Positions 11,620 to 25,800 of a stretch of DNA of 64,000 bases are shown here, piece after piece. The notes beneath the pieces are model-generated. The model saw only the letters and a list, made by a program, of their open reading frames with translations, did not search any database and was not told the origin of the DNA. The translations under genes and the position numbers were made by a program. How positions within the stretch are numbered: the stretch's first letter is position 1; every line of letters starts with the position of its first letter. The DNA lies in the NCBI GenBank assembly GCA_037576195.1, contig CM075104.1, positions 12,416,211 to 12,480,210 of the forward strand, given 5' to 3'. This DNA is from Phytoseiulus persimilis. Taxonomy: Eukaryota > Arthropoda > Arachnida > Mesostigmata > Phytoseiidae.

Positions 11620-13900
11620 CGGCGTATTACGCAGGCGTGACACACGGCTCGGAATCACGTCGGCCACCGCTCATATGGAACGTTCAGATTCGCATGGGCT
11701 CCAGCGGCCGGAGATCTGAGCCGACTTCTCAGTGTTAAGCTCCATGTCACTCCCCCAGGAGTGGAAACTTGTGCACGGGGCTCATGCTGGAGTTTTTCTC
11801 CGCAAACTTTGATCGAGGTAACTGTCACAGAATTTCCGTGGGAGTATGCCGTTGCATTATTGTGTGTTGTCGTCGGAGTGCGCATGCGCGAGTTGGCTCT
11901 CGGAGTGACGGCAGATTTTGGAGCACAACACACCGGAGCGCGGGTAGGCTTGAATTTGAGGAGGCTGTGGACAGTCGTGCACGGGGAAATGCGTCGTAGC
12001 TCTTCTAACAGGTCCTCCTCAGCCGTGCCGAGACCTCACTGACGCCGTCCTGAGGGAGGGGGCAGGGGAAGTACAGGCGACAGAAGACAATGATGATATG
12101 AGGGATCCTGATCCTCTCTGGCTGCCAGTGCCGTGGTTTTTTTCCACTCTGCGGCGAATCGTTGCTCCGACCCGTTATGATACTTCGTCGAAACCTCGGT
12201 GCAACCTCTGAATCGCGATGGCTGCTTTCTCAGCGCAACTCGTAAGAATTGTGAGCGCCGTGTCACGTGAAGGGTTGCATGTATTCTACTTTCGATCAAA
12301 CGAATGCCATTGTGTAGTTAAGAGCGAGCCTGCCCATGAGAACGTTGTGGGCTGCGGGGTCCGCTACGCGAGGCATGTCTAGAAGTGTACATCAGAGTAT
12401 CAAAGCGGGCTTCAAGCCGACCATTAATCATTCAGGACGACCCGCTGACAAAAAGCTGATCGAATGGTTGCAAAACGTGTTTGTACTCTTCTTTATCCCG
12501 TTGCTCAAAGTGACTAAAATAGCGTGTCTCACACAGTACAGAGCAAAGACAATGCGAAACAGGTTGGCCAGTTATTGAAATTCTCTCCGGCTTATCGGAC
12601 AGTATTCCTTTTTCTCCGCAATGCTGTCGGAATATCACAGAGTCGGGCGTTGGAATCAAACCGACCCCAACCTCCCAGTGTCGGAAATCCAGGACGCTTT
12701 CTGGAAGCCGAGTACAATAACCTCCATGCAGTACCAGTGGTTGTTTCTTCCCCTTGGGGCGTTGTCGAATCAACGTAGCTTCTGGAGGTTTGCGAGAGCG
12801 CTCAAGAGCGGGCTGATTCCACCCTTCTGGAGTCTGTTCTTCAAATGATTATGGTGCATGAAGCTGGAACCGGCACGATCATTGGTGCTGTTGAAAAGGG
12901 AAACCCGAACATCAGAATGTTGAGCCGGAGTGTCGACAGGGAGGGACACTAGACGGCGGATGTCGCTGCGAATCTGAAAGCGACAGTGTGAGTTTGTGTA
13001 GGAAACGAAACCAGCACGCTGCGACCAATTGGTGCAGGAACTCCTTGAGGTGGCGCTTTGTTGTAGTGCAGAGGAAGCAATTTATAATAACTCCCCAGGG
13101 AAGACCACCTCCATCTTTCCGAACCCTTCTAAACGGACGCGAGTTTTGCGCCTCATAAATACAACTTAGTGTCAATGCTAGTGGTGCAATACAATGGCCG
13201 AAACTCTAGGGTGGTGTCCACCCTCAACGCATGGTCAGTATACAAATGACCTCCCGTCCTAAATACGAGCTAGAGTACAAATAGCCGAACAGCGAGCCAC
13301 CGACGCGGTCGGCCAAGGAGCCAACCAGTCACTCGGTCAGCCAGCCTCGCAGAGAAGCAGAAGAAGCCGTCTGTTCTCCACACCATGTGGGCGGATGTGT
13401 AGATCCGAACTTCACCTTCACCTTCAGTCGGCATCAGCGGCGCGCATCTCTTCGCATTCTACTACGACCACACATACACAAGCTCCCGGACACACCCTCA
13501 CCGTCTTGAGATTGAATGGACGCTAACAAACAAATTCATACTGAGACACGAATTTCATAACAAACCTGCATCCTTCGAGGATCAATCGTTCTCGCGAGCT
13601 GCTTGGATACGTTTCGACGTACGGACTCCGTTGTTTTTTTTTCAGTCGCTCTGAAACGATTCCTCCGAACTTCAGGTTGCGGTGCTTCATTCTCTTTTGT
13701 ACAGATCCTACATCGGGCCGTCAGGTTTCTACCGTACGCCTCGAATCAGCGGAGAAATCACTCACTTTTCAACCGGCCGTGTTTGAGACCCGACTGTGGT
13801 CAAGCGACCGACGACGATTTTCGTTTTTGTGCGAGCTATAACTCATCATGAGTTGGAGACCGGATCAGGTGCTTTCGGCGTCTCGAATTTCGATTGCTGG
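11620..13900. other. Upstream region of GGA; no recognised gene
   Basis: This stretch must hold the GGA promoter, but no clear TATA box was found. A plus frame at 12602-12846 follows a plausible acceptor near 12600 and is rich in Trp and Phe, but no upstream exon could be joined and the minus strand is equally open. Pentanucleotide-like CAGT/CAGCC runs occur near 13310-13350. Confidence 0.35.
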
Positions 13901-13953
13901 TTTTCTTGACTAGTTCGTTGGCCGTCAAGACTCGGAACAGGTCTTTCTTGCTT

Positions 13954-14565
13954 TTATAGGTGCGGACAAGATGGCGACGATGGTCCGGCGCTCCCGGCTC
14001 CGAAGTCGTACATTAGCTGGATACCAGCCGGTTGATACTCGAACGGAGCGCTCCGGCCGCACAATTTCACAGGCGTCGTACTCGAACTCTTGCCCGGCAC
14101 CCCATAACGGGTTTGTCGACGGACTGGTAGTAGCAAAAACGAGTTCTGTTACTTTTGATTCCCAGCCGGTCGAAGGAGCTTCGCTAACGTTAGACAAAAC
14201 GGAACTAAGTTGTCATGCAAGTTGGATTTGTAAATAAAAATATAAATACTTCGCTCACTCGCCCGCTCATTCCAGTTTCGGAGCGGATCTGGTTTTTCGA
14301 TGAGCAGGCGCTTCTGAACAACATCAACACCAACAACCGCATCAGCCGCGTTCGGGCAGCGGACTCGGAGCGTGAAATGCTCCCCCGGAATTCTCACTTT
14401 CTCCACTCGAGGAGAATGCGGAGCTTGGATGAGAACCAAGATGGACGGAGTTTCAGCAAAATACGCGGTCCGACATCGGGCTAAATTTTGAGCGCGTACC
14501 TGTTTTAATTGAGGGTTAACACCCTGAAAATCTTCGTGCGACGGAAATCGACTTAGGACATGCAT
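13954..14565 (-). CDS. Hypothetical two-exon gene
   Basis: Exon 1 (14259-14565) starts with a real ATG and ends at a consensus donor, A|GTGAGC. Exon 2 (13954-14123) follows a pyrimidine-rich acceptor (CTACTACCAG) and ends in TAA. The phases fit (one base left, two supplied), giving 158 residues. The middle reads RVEKVRIPGEHFTLRVRC, a beta-strand-like pattern. The C-terminus is rich in Gly, Ser and Pro and ends GSAGPSSPSCPHL. I do not recognise a family. A faint resemblance to the broken frame at 3.6-4.5 kb (VR-[IV]-P followed by F-x-[VL]-x-C) is noted but unproven. An upstream exon is possible. Confidence 0.4.
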
Positions 14566-14569
14566 GCGC

Positions 14570-17500
14570 GACTGTTACGAGTGCTCTAACGTGTGATTTC
14601 GCTGAATCTGCTCATGAGTCCAAAGATGTCCGAAATATCCGGTGGAGAAAACCGGATCTTTGAGACATGATTTCCGTGGGAGACCAATTCCTCATCTATC
14701 GACGAACGAGAACTGAAACTGGTGGCAATGAGAAAGTGTGAGGGTTTCTACTCTGATCGATGGTCGTTATCTGATTCGATTATGCCTTTCTCGGAGGAAG
14801 ATTGAGAGGAACAGAAAGTGTCATACCGTGCTAGGAACTGAACGGTTAGATGGGTGAAACGGTCCTGTTCCAAATCCTTCGATTGGTCGGCCATCGATCT
14901 CCGCGGATGGGACGCCGGTAAAGACAAGATTCAGCTCTGATAATATTGTCACGCGGGATATTCCGTAGAAAACTTGCCAGATTGAGGGCGAAGAAATTAC
15001 TATGCGGACAGACTTCTCCCCATTTTTCCACTGCGCCGTTGATCTCGAGAGGAATGTTTCAAAATCATCCACGAATCGAAAAAAAAAACTGGAGCTCCGA
15101 ATACTCGAAATCCACGTGCCCTCCATGAACGATTGGGCTTCGATTTTCGGCCCGTGCCAGGTTCCGGTGAGTTCACGAACTCGGATCCCTAAGAGAGCCG
15201 CTCCACAGTGAGGTCGGAATTAGAATCTTCCAAGCTTGGATAGCGACCTGGTCTGGCTGCTGAGCTCGACACCTCACGGGACCGTGCTGACTGCCGCGCC
15301 TGGTCGAGTTGTTCGCGCTTTCTATCACTCGATACTGTTAATCAACACTTAGTTGATCAGCAGAGTAGGCTTTGACCTCGTTCGCTCTCCGAAGATGGTC
15401 GACTGCTAGGGGCAGGAAAGAATCTCGTCTGGGTGAAAATCTGAATCGGCATCTGTTGCCTACCTCGCCAGTGACCGCCAGGTTAGGGTTCAGTTGTTCG
15501 GTTGTCTTTCAACGATTGTCAGGTGTTCAAATAGATTCAGGTCACAAGGCGGCCGGGGGAATCTGCACTAAAAAGTGACCTGGTCAGTCGGTCTAAGCCT
15601 CCCGGCTGTCATTCGAGAGACCGGACTTTACGAGAGATACCGCTGCGTTCGAAGCTCCGCTCTTCGAAGTTCTTCGCAACGAGCCACCGGAGGAGACTTC
15701 GATCGTTGATCACCGGTTCCATCTCGACTTCTTTCCTGATGACTTTGAACGAAATGATCGAACTCAGTTTATTTCATAGACAGGCGATACGGCACTCGAT
15801 TCGGGACTCTCAGGAAGTGTTCTCCCGGATCGCTTTCACCTCTTTGCTGTCCACGGATCAAGATATCATCAGAAGCCGACCCTTGCGAAGAAGCCGTTCC
15901 CGAGAAGTTCGAGATAAGCGAAAACAAAGAAGCTCCGCTGATCTACTTGAAAACGAGCGACCAGAACGGTCACAAGGTCGAACGGAGTGTTGGAGTCGAG
16001 GAATTTGAAAGACGCCACAATGCTTCTCTCTTCGATGACCCACAAAAAGGTGAAGCCAGGCCAGGAACTTCAACACCAGTCTCAGCGCGCACTGTGCCGT
16101 GGGCTCCGGTATCGGTTGGCGAGGCGAGCAGGCACGGAGACTCGACCTGAGGGCGGTTTGCACGCGGACCATTGTCGTACTATGTATTCTGGAGGTCATT
16201 GAGAAACTTGACCAGCACTCCACCGCCGGTCCTATCCGGCCGACTGAGCGGCAGAGCGTTCGGCGATTCTGGCGATCTGCGTCGGTGACGGCAATGAGAT
16301 CGATCGAGTTTCGGTCACGTCGAGCTGAGTAAGTCCATCAATGTCGTTGACAGTCCCGCGAGACCAGCGATGTTACAATCTCGACGCGATAGCTTTGTAC
16401 GATATCTGCGACACTTGAAGTTGGGGGAGTGCACGTCCAGAAATGTACTGTTTCTTCCACTTCCCTGGGCGAGTTTGAATGATGAACCTCTTCATGATCG
16501 ATTCGATCGCCGGGAGCCCTCAGACTTCTCTAGATATCGAATTATTTTCCCCATGCCGCTCGACTCTCTTCCATCGCAGCTGCGTCAAGACTCGCGACGG
16601 CGCCGAAAGCTCACGATTATTGGTTGGAAGTATATGAGAAACGTCTGTGTAAATGTCTGCTGTTCTGTGTTTAATCAATTTTTGGCAAGAAGACAAAACG
16701 GTTCGTCAAGCGACTGACAGGCTGGTCGCGTCGACGAATCGGGATGGATATATTTCCGTGTGAGACACAGAAAAATCAAAAAGTGAACAGCGACAGCTCA
16801 TTCACACACGCAGAGACGCTCGAGCAGACCTTCACCATCAAGTCGTGAACATTATTCGATGATAGAACTGATCAAGGCGACGTTCGGACACCGTTTCGCT
16901 GTCAACGCAGTACTTGGACAGAGTTCTCTGCCGACTCGGGCCAGAACAATTAACAATTCAACTTGGAGCCATCGACTCAGCGACGAATCTCATCAATCAA
17001 ATTGCGGCAATATTTGATTTCCCAGCGCAATTGGACGAACTCGATGAAGTTCGACAGGTCCAACAAGGAATCAAGAGGAGCTGAACTTATTTGCGTCTGA
17101 AGAGCCTCAAACAATCGGTTACGCAAGAGCGGAGGCGGCTGGGCAAGAGGAAGCTGACAGAAAAAACTCGTGCTTCTGACATCACCATTCGTAAATCTTT
17201 GATTATCAAATTCTGAAATTCAATTGACCAAGTCATTCAAGAAGCTCCAATGTTTTTACGACGCTTGAAAAACTACAGAAAGCCCCAGGAAGTGCCGTTG
17301 TAGTAAGCCAACGAGTACTGAAGAATCATTCGAGGCAACAGTCTCTAGACTTCTAAGTTCACGTAAAGATTATCGTAGAGATGAAGGCTGCTCTAGCCGA
17401 AATCCATCATCAGATCTAACAATCATCTGACGACATATGATCATCGAGGCGTTGAGACTCGCTATGCGCGCGGAAATAGAAAAAAGACTCCGGTCCAACC

Positions 17501-20500
17501 GTCGTGAGCTGTCTGTTTCACGAGACCGATTATTGGAACGACATGCGGTACGAGAGTCCTCCGAGAGACCAGACCGCCTCCGTTTCCCATACCGTTGTTG
17601 ATACTTCTGGCATGGCGTGATCACTGCCGAACCAACACTACTCACTCTTCTCTGCGGGTTGCTCCATAAAAAAAGTGTATAAACACAACACTCGAACTGA
17701 CGCTCCTCACCTCGGAATCTCTCCCAGCCCCAGCTCTCTCGACATGATGCGTTCGAACATGAATTCCATGTTCAAATTTGAGGAGAGGATCTGTCTCATG
17801 ATGTCTTTCAGATGAAGGTCGCCCGGAGATCATCGCGGACTTCATCTTTCAACCGTTGACGGGTTAACTGTCTGCACTCAGCTGATTGAGCCGCGCCGAT
17901 GAGGCTGTCATTCCTGGTTGTTGCTGATTTCATCCACGGGTACCTGATATGAAGCACCACAGGCCATACAAGGAACGGAAATCTCGGCATCGTCTTCGGC
18001 TCTTCGTCTCGGGCGGCAAGGAAACGGAACAGGCTGTCATCAAATATTGGAAGACCTTGGATCAGCCTTTGTTCGGAAGAACCTTCTCGTCACATCAACA
18101 ACATCGCGGTTCCAGCCCACGGAATCACCTTGTTAGACAAGCTGTAAATTTTATGGGTTTCTACGCTAGTTGTCTCCCAGTGTTGTCTTGCAGACACGCG
18201 AGAGAGACGAAGGCAGGAGCGAACTGCTTGGGGAGAAGAGGCAATGTGCCTCGGAGTCAACAAGGGGTGGGTATCGAGGGTCTTCTTTGGGCCCGGGCCC
18301 GACTGTCCCCTATTGTTGTCGAGGACTTTTCCCATCAGGCTCTAATTCGGTTATTTCTCCCATTCGAGCGTGGTTCGAACCCTTCAATACTGCGACAAGG
18401 AGCAGGCCCTCCACCGAAAGACTGTCCCAGTGTCTACGTCGAGCACATTCTTGAACATACAGAAATACCCGGTCTAGACTGCTGGGTATAGCATGATTGT
18501 CCGTCGGCGAGCCCGCGTCTTCATCAGAAAAGTTGTCACATTCTGTGTTTCTAGTACCATCTGCGAACAAGAAAAGAAGACAAGAAGAATAAGTAGCAAC
18601 CGCTATGACCCAAGCTCTGTCAATGAGATATTATCTTAACGATGTGGGCTGGTTCCGCGTAATAGCCATTAAGCGACTCGCTACCGTTTTTTTTTCTGGA
18701 GCGGCGAGACCTGGCGAGTCGGAACTTCTGGCACCAGGTTTCCTCTCATGTCCAAAAAGGATCAATGTGTGATGAATGTCATCACTAGTCGATGCACTTC
18801 ACCGCCCCATGGCCATCGTTGCTAACCGAAGCTCACTGTAGCTTTGGCGACAGAGCTATTCGAAGTCACACTCCGAGACTCGTCCAACCAGTGAGAATCT
18901 GTTCTTCGCCTCGTTTTCAGGATGCCAAAGTCATCGGACTCTCTTTGCTCCTCCTCTAATTTCTGCGCATCTGGAAGATCCGCGAGATACGGATATTTGT
19001 TATTCGTCATTTTCCATCGCACAGAATCCGTTCACGAGAAGAGGAATGAGTTTCCAATCATTCCTCCTTATCAGAGGCAACGGTTGAAGTCGTTCGAGGA
19101 ATCCGTTCTGGCTGCATCCGTTATCTTGCAAACGGCACGAACTACGCTCCCATGATATTGCTTCGGACATCGGCGGGAAGCAGAAATCCATTTTGGCTTT
19201 AATATTCTGGCAACAACTCATCTTTTGTTCTGTTCCGTTTATTATTCCGTTCGGCTTTTGTTCGACGAAGGGACGTTGTCAGACTTGCGACAAGGAGTTT
19301 TTTCCACGATTTCCATGAGAGCATGTACCGCACTTTTCACCCCATCGCAATCATTCCAATGAATTCATCCCAGAATATTTTTGAGCTGAGCGAACGACAG
19401 AATCTCGGGGTTCCTGTTGATCTTGGAGAGATGAGCTCAGCGTAGAATTGGATGCGAGTTCGAAGTCGGAACGGATCGAATCGTTATAAACTGGAACGTC
19501 TTCGAGGCTCAAGATTTTTTACGATAAGTCGTTCGACACCAAGTCTAGCGGTAGCACGAACCGCGTTGTTTCATTCGGCTGAGTGTTCCATTCGAGAGTT
19601 TCCTGTTATGCCAGAGGAATGTATTGACAAAAATCAACAGAAGTTGTAATTGATTGATTTCAGTCACTGGCAGTTTTTGAGCAGAACACACTATATGAGC
19701 AGCCGCCAGACTGCTTGGGTTCTTCAAAATTTTGTGCGGTCTATGATTGATGTTTGACGTGAACACCTTGCGATTTCGCTATCATATTTGGCTTGAAGAC
19801 AAGTTTCGATGTTTTCAATCGGCCCTGTAACACTCTCCTGGAATTGAGTGTTGCTCCGCCTGTTTATTTGCCGCGAAAACCGTTTCATTCGCTTGAGGAG
19901 CCTCCCGTGGCATCACGCTCTTGGCTCTCGCGTCTGACAATTCGTTCGACGTCAGACAGATATCGGAGGACGAGGAAACTTCATTCATTTTCAATCCTTT
20001 TGATTCGTCTCGTCAACCTCCCGATCGGGCTCCAACCGAGAAGCTCCGACGCCGGAGGACCTCGACCACGGGAATCTCCGCCGGTGCAATTGCCGACTTT
20101 CCGTACGAGTTGAGTACAGCGTGTATGGCGGAACCGAAAGAAAGACATACACCCGATGTTCTCAAACTTTTTTCTCCCGGAACTGAAAGTCAAATGACAA
20201 ATTTAGAGCGCAATCCATGAGATTTTCCGTTGCACCGGACTCGAGTTGCTCAAGAGCAATAGCCATATTGCAGAAGCTTTGAAAATAGTGTCAGCGTCAC
20301 TCGTTCTCTGTCTCTCGTTTCAGAGTTCAAAAAAGTATTCTGGATGGAAAAAAAGCTGTCAAGCAATTGGGTGTTCGGACCTGTTGTATAAACCGAGTCG
20401 GTCGGCAGTCCGGTGTGAGTATCGAGCCCGCCACTTTACAAACCATATATCATGTTTCTCTTCTGTTCGGATGGTGCGGAACTCGTCGGGTTAGTTGGTT

Positions 20501-22300
20501 TCGGCGAATTTCTTTTTTGAGAAAGTCTTTTTTCCTTGCGTGTTTTTTCTTCCGGTCAAACTCGTTCCGGGTTCGTCGTCCGACCGACCAAACAGCCGAG
20601 CCGGCCAGCCAGCCAGCTGAAGTAGATGGGATTTGTAAGTCGTCAATTAGTCTTGTCGGGTGACATATTCGCCGAGGGCCGAGTCTGATGCTTTTTTCCT
20701 GTCGCGGAATCCATTGCTGCTCGTCGTTCAACTTCGTCCGAACACAACGAATCAACGAGACAGGTTGCTACGACGAGTGAGAAGGAGGTTGGCACCACAT
20801 AACTCTACAGAACGGATTTGCATAAATCCCACTCTCGGAATAGCATGAAGAGTTCGGCGATTTTTTTCTCCCGCAGTCGGAAGCGACAACGATGGCGGCG
20901 GCGGCAGCGACCATCAAGTGGCCTGGGAACACGAGCAATGCGCTCTTTATGGCCTGAGGGATGGAACGACATTGATTCTGTTGGTTTTTGCACGACGATG
21001 GCATTTCTCATCTATCAACTCAAGTTGCGATGATGCGCTTCTACAACGTATGAAGCTCTGTTGGAGCTCTCGAACGTTTGACCGTATGATTGTCATCGCT
21101 GGTCCTCTCTTCGCTCTATCTTTACCATGACATTCCATGAAAATCTCCTGCCGTTCCACATTTCCTCGGCTCTTTCTCGTAGAACCCATCAGATCCCTTG
21201 GAATTACTCTTATTCTGTCACAGCTCCTGTCGGTTCTGTGACCTGGCGACATTCGCAACGGCGCAACGTTCGCCTCCCTTTTCGAGTCGAGGTCTGTTTT
21301 CTGAAGACTGAGGATGGGGAATGGGGACCAATGCATCAGTTTCCATGGAGGGGTGGTCAGGAATCAGCATGAGGAGCCGATAGACGTGATCAAGACCGTC
21401 ATGTTCTCAGCTGGTATATCTATCGAACTTGAAAACCGACGACAGAAAAATGCCGAAAGACTCACAGACCAGACGGCGACCATGGCACAATCGGTAAACG
21501 ACAAGCTGATCGCTCGTCGTTGATGATTAACAATTTGAAAGCGGTCAGGCAGATTCTCAACAGTAGCCTCGTGTCCCCGACTGTTAGCGTGAAAGAATCC
21601 TAATGACACTTGATGACTGGGGAGACATTTATGCAGATTGCTTGCCGTTTCACTCGATACCAAATATCCGATATCAGGCACGGGCTCTCGTATACTGTTG
21701 CTATGATGAGAGGTTGGGAGACATCATGATCCGGCAGTTCGTACGACGCGCCGTCGACTTCGACGAGAGCCCTGGAGAAATCTGTCAGCCTTTGGCTACT
21801 GGGTGCCTTCCTGCTCGTTCCGTCGATCTGCCGCCAACAGCATATGGTCTATCGAGAGTCGGATCTCAGATTTTCGGGGGTTTCGAACTAACTGAATCTA
21901 ATACTCGTTTCGTTTGTTAGCTCTAACTCACGTCTCGTCTCTGCGAACCTTGGCCCCGAGATTCCGACCCCTGCCATAGTTCAGTATGAGATCTTGTGCC
22001 TTGCAAGCTCTCAACGAGTACTGCGAGTGGTATGGCTCGCGTTGTCGGAATGACGTCACCTGGATTCGTCCTTAATCCGTTTCCTCATTTAGCTCCGTGA
22101 TTTCAATTTCAAACGTTCGGTGAGTCTTGTTAGAGATAATAATCGACCATAAATCACACAGAAAGTCGGGGACACAGACGGGTGTTAGAGGGAAGAGAAG
22201 ATGAATCCCATCTCTGAACGAATTTCAATGACAATGACTCGGACAAGTAGCGGAACGCCGAGCAGTCACCCGAAACGTGAGCTAATTGTTTCTTGGTCCG
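14570..22300. other. Gene-poor stretch
   Basis: No recognised family. A plus frame around 15865-16033 is rich in Glu, Lys and Ser, ends at a possible donor (AAG|GTGAAG) and might be an exon, but its neighbours do not join in phase. A perfect GGTTCGAACC at 18372-18381 resembles a tRNA B box but has no A box or cloverleaf around it. Confidence 0.35.
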
Positions 22301-22303
22301 GCG

Positions 22304-22825
22304 TCAACGAGTTAGCGAATGCAGAAGAGATTCAAACCCGGAATGCTCCCGAGATGCCGCGAATCGCTTGCTCGTCGCAAACGAAGTCGAGGGCTTTCGC
22401 AAGACGTTCGAGCTTTTCTGGCGACGATGACTCCCAACTCTTGTCTCAAACGCTTCACATTGCCTGAAATTGCCATTCAGTCGCGATGGTATTCCGCGAG
22501 CGGCACCAGATAACAACGAATGTCGATAACAGAACTCGGATAACGTTTTTAACTTCTCCGCTTCGCGCTTTCTGTTGCGGATGCCCCGACTTCTTGCCCA
22601 AGATAACTCGCAGACATCGAACTGTAGCGATTCTACTCGAACTCGGAAGTTTTCGCGTATCATCGGAAATACACGCACGAGAATTTCGACGGTCTGCCCA
22701 ATGGCACGCGGCTCGGGACCCAAGTTGGAAAGGGTGCGTTCCCAGAAGAGTCTCTCGACGGAAGAATCTTGTGGCGGATGCTCCGGCGACTTTTCCGTGG
22801 CAGGCTCAACTATCTCAGGGGACAT
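22304..22825 (-). CDS. Hypothetical single-exon gene, 173 codons
   Basis: This minus frame begins at an ATG (22823-22825) and stops at 22304-22306. The first 110 residues are acidic and then mixed, with a protein-like composition (ERLFWERTLSNLG, then AIGQTVEILVRVFP). The C-terminal third is Arg/Ser-rich. No domain, signal peptide or membrane span is seen, and no family is recognised. Two shorter plus-strand frames overlap it. No TATA box or poly(A) signal was located, so this may still be a chance frame. Confidence 0.3.
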   Translation of the reverse strand: MSPEIVEPATEKSPEHPPQDSSVERLFWERTLSNLGPEPRAIGQTVEILVRVFPMIRENFRVRVESLQFDVCELSWARSRGIRNRKREAEKLKTLSEFCYRHSLLSGAARGIPSRLNGNFRQCEAFETRVGSHRRQKSSNVLRKPSTSFATSKRFAASREHSGFESLLHSLTR

Positions 22826-22829
22826 TTCT

Positions 22830-25800
22830 TCTATCGCGACTTTGTTCAACGGAACCCCTCGCTGCTGTGGGAGAATGCTCTTAATCTGAGAGAGAAAGCA
22901 GAGACGAAAATAAAGAGGAGAAAATACGCAACCGACTCAAAAACAACACGACTGTTTCGGTGTTGCATTTGCATTTTAACGAGTCCCCAACGCTATATGA
23001 CTGGCTGTCTGCCCATCCGCTTGCCCGGTCGGTGCTCGCCAGCCTCGTCGTCACTAGGTTGCGATACAAGCACAAAAAGTGAGAGTGCCGGGCATGCAAT
23101 ATCCGAGAGAGAAGAAGCAAGAGAGAAGGGGAGGGGATTCGAACGAGCTAGCCGTGGAGATTTAAGGGAACTCTCCCCCCGAGATAGCTTCGGTGCGCGA
23201 ACGGCCGAATTCGTTGGCGCAACAGGTGAATGAGAACCCAGGGAGAGAAAGCATTGCTACGCTATCCTACCAGGCAGCCAATGAGGGCACTTTTTTGCAC
23301 TTGTCGTCATCGCGACCGCTGTGGCTAGGGCCGCCTAGGAACAGAAGCGGAGAAATTGCGTATCACAAAAATCTGTTTTATCGTGGGATTCGTTCGTTAG
23401 CAACGACCGACTCAGACAGCGATGCTGGGCTGGTGCACAGCGATTTTCGTCGCTGATGGCATAGAGAAACAGAGAATTTGTCCCAAAAATCTTCGTTTGA
23501 TTCGCTCGGAGGAATCGTCGACAGGAATTCGACGGCGGTTAGCGCCGTTTGAGCGTGGTTTTGGGATTCTGTTGACTCTCTCATGCTCCAGCATCACGAG
23601 GCAGTGCCAGGATGCATTGGAAACCTCAAAGCAGGCTTCGAGAAATGTACATTCCGTCCAACGGAAGATCATGCCTTGTTTTCGCTCTCGCAATTCCAAG
23701 TGTCGGCTCTTCCTTTCCTCTCTCGCCGATTCTCTCTCGGAGTCTCGGGCCCCGCGAGCCAGGGAAGCCTCCGAAACCGGTAGAACTTTAAAACCGGTAC
23801 TCGGAGATGCTCTTGAGTCAGGTTGCCCACTGCGCTGCGAGAGACTCGCGTGTAGGACCGGTTTCGGCGGCTGATCAGACGCTCGGCTGGTGCCTTCCGC
23901 TGAGGTTAAATGCTGCAAACCTGTTTCAGAAATGAGATTTTGCTGATTTTTGTTGATTTTTTGTAGTGATATCTTTCTCGTTGCGGTCGGCGCGAGTTGT
24001 CGCGCAGTCCATCAGAGTTTCAGGGAACAATACACCACTGAAAAGGATACGACTCCGTCGGACCCCGAATCATTGCAGAACCTGTTCCCTGAGAGATATA
24101 AGCAGATAATGAGAACACAGCTCGTTTGGGCATCTGTGTACTCACTGTGAATGAGCATCAACAAAAGAAAAACACGCTCCAATCGAAATTGCGAGCTTCG
24201 GCTCGACTTCCTCGTCAGTATATTCTGAGGTACTTTTCTGCGCGGAATAGTCAACCTGTCACCTCGGAATCGCTCCGCTTGGCATAATTCATGAGAGCCG
24301 TTTTACAAGGGGAAAACGGTTTTTGGGGTAACCCGAGGCGAAAACCCCCATGAAGTAGTCTGCGAGACGAGTGCGAAAACACGCCCTGTGGGCACTCTGA
24401 GTACTCGCATTCGCTTTGCCGATCCAAGAAAAGTTGGATGAAGAAAGAACTCGAAGATCACAACCATCGGTCCCGTCGAGAACCGGAGTGCGAGGTGAAC
24501 TTGTCCGTGTGCACGGAAACCGGCCGTTGTTCGTGGACTTCATGCTCCGAGTAGATAATCCTGGCTCTAATAAAGTCGGACGGGCGCGCGAGTAATGAAG
24601 GTACATCCGTCCATCCATGCATGCATCCTTCCTGTCTGTTCGTACGTCTTTTTTTTTTGTTGGCGGCCCGTTCGGCGCACCGAAGGTTAACAATGACCGT
24701 TGCCGCTGCTCTTGATCCAGTTCTCCATCAGACGTTGATTACGGCGTCATGTGCGTCGAGGAAACACTTGTTGTGAGCACTCGTTGCTGTGCGTCCGGAA
24801 GTCACAACCAAGCTGGCAACCAGGCGGCCCAGCGAGCGTTGGGCAGGTAGACGGGCTCACAACCTGGCTGCTAGTCTACTTATGTTACCTGTTAGAGGCT
24901 GTGGCTTCAGCGTGCTATCACAGCGACTGCTTCCTGGCCTGATACTTCGACGTGATCAGGTGGTGTCCTGACTGAACCCGGCTGACGTCGTTCGCCGCAC
25001 AAATAGATCGAGTCCTCATCTACTTCTAGCGAGCAGATGGCCACCGGCATCGACTTCGTTTCAGAACCCTACCTACGATGCTGTTGCCGCCGTGATTCAC
25101 CGCATGTCTCCGTTTTTCGGTGGGAGGTAGGACCTGAGGCTATCGCTTCCTAATCTCTGATTCGCACTGGTTACCTACTCAAGACGTTGAAGTAAGTCAA
25201 CAGTATGGGCCGACGATCGTAGTTAACGAGTTTTCTCGTGACCCGTCCAGCAGTTCCAGCCCTCAGTGGCGGTTTATGGGATGTGCACGGGAATATCGCG
25301 TTCGAGGGAATGCTGAGTCCGGAAGGGATACGTACATCCAGATATCCGGATGGAAATTTCGGAATATCGCGTTCTTCTCGACCACATTCCTCAAAAAAAA
25401 ACCTCGATCTTTTGCATGCGCGGATCTCTTGTTCCTCCTCTCGGCTCTGGCCTGAGTTTTTCGAAAAACACTCATGGACAGGTATTCAGGGCTGGCGCAC
25501 ATCGGCCCTCCCCGATACCAATCAACAGCCGGTGGATGACTCGACATTGTCGAAACACTCGAGGCTTCCCTGAACGGTGTCAAGCTCACAGTGAAGCTTG
25601 TTCTCACTGCTTCGAGAAAGTTCTGCGGACATAAGTCTCGGGAAGGAGACACAACTGTTTCAAGGTGATTAAACTTTCGCAAGAGGTCAATTCCAGCTGC
25701 GGAACAGCACCGGGCAGCAGGCTGCCGTCGTTTCGTTAGAGATAATTGCGGTACAGATGAACGTCGACTTCTCCTTTGGGGGTCCGAGTTCGGCAATCGA

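Noticed and set aside
18372-18381. tRNA-like B box GGTTCGAACC
   Set aside because: Self-complementary word with no A box, acceptor stem or anticodon arm on either strand.
23412-23918. Opposing long frames (minus 168, plus 150 codons)
   Set aside because: Both strands open with biased composition and no splice or domain support.
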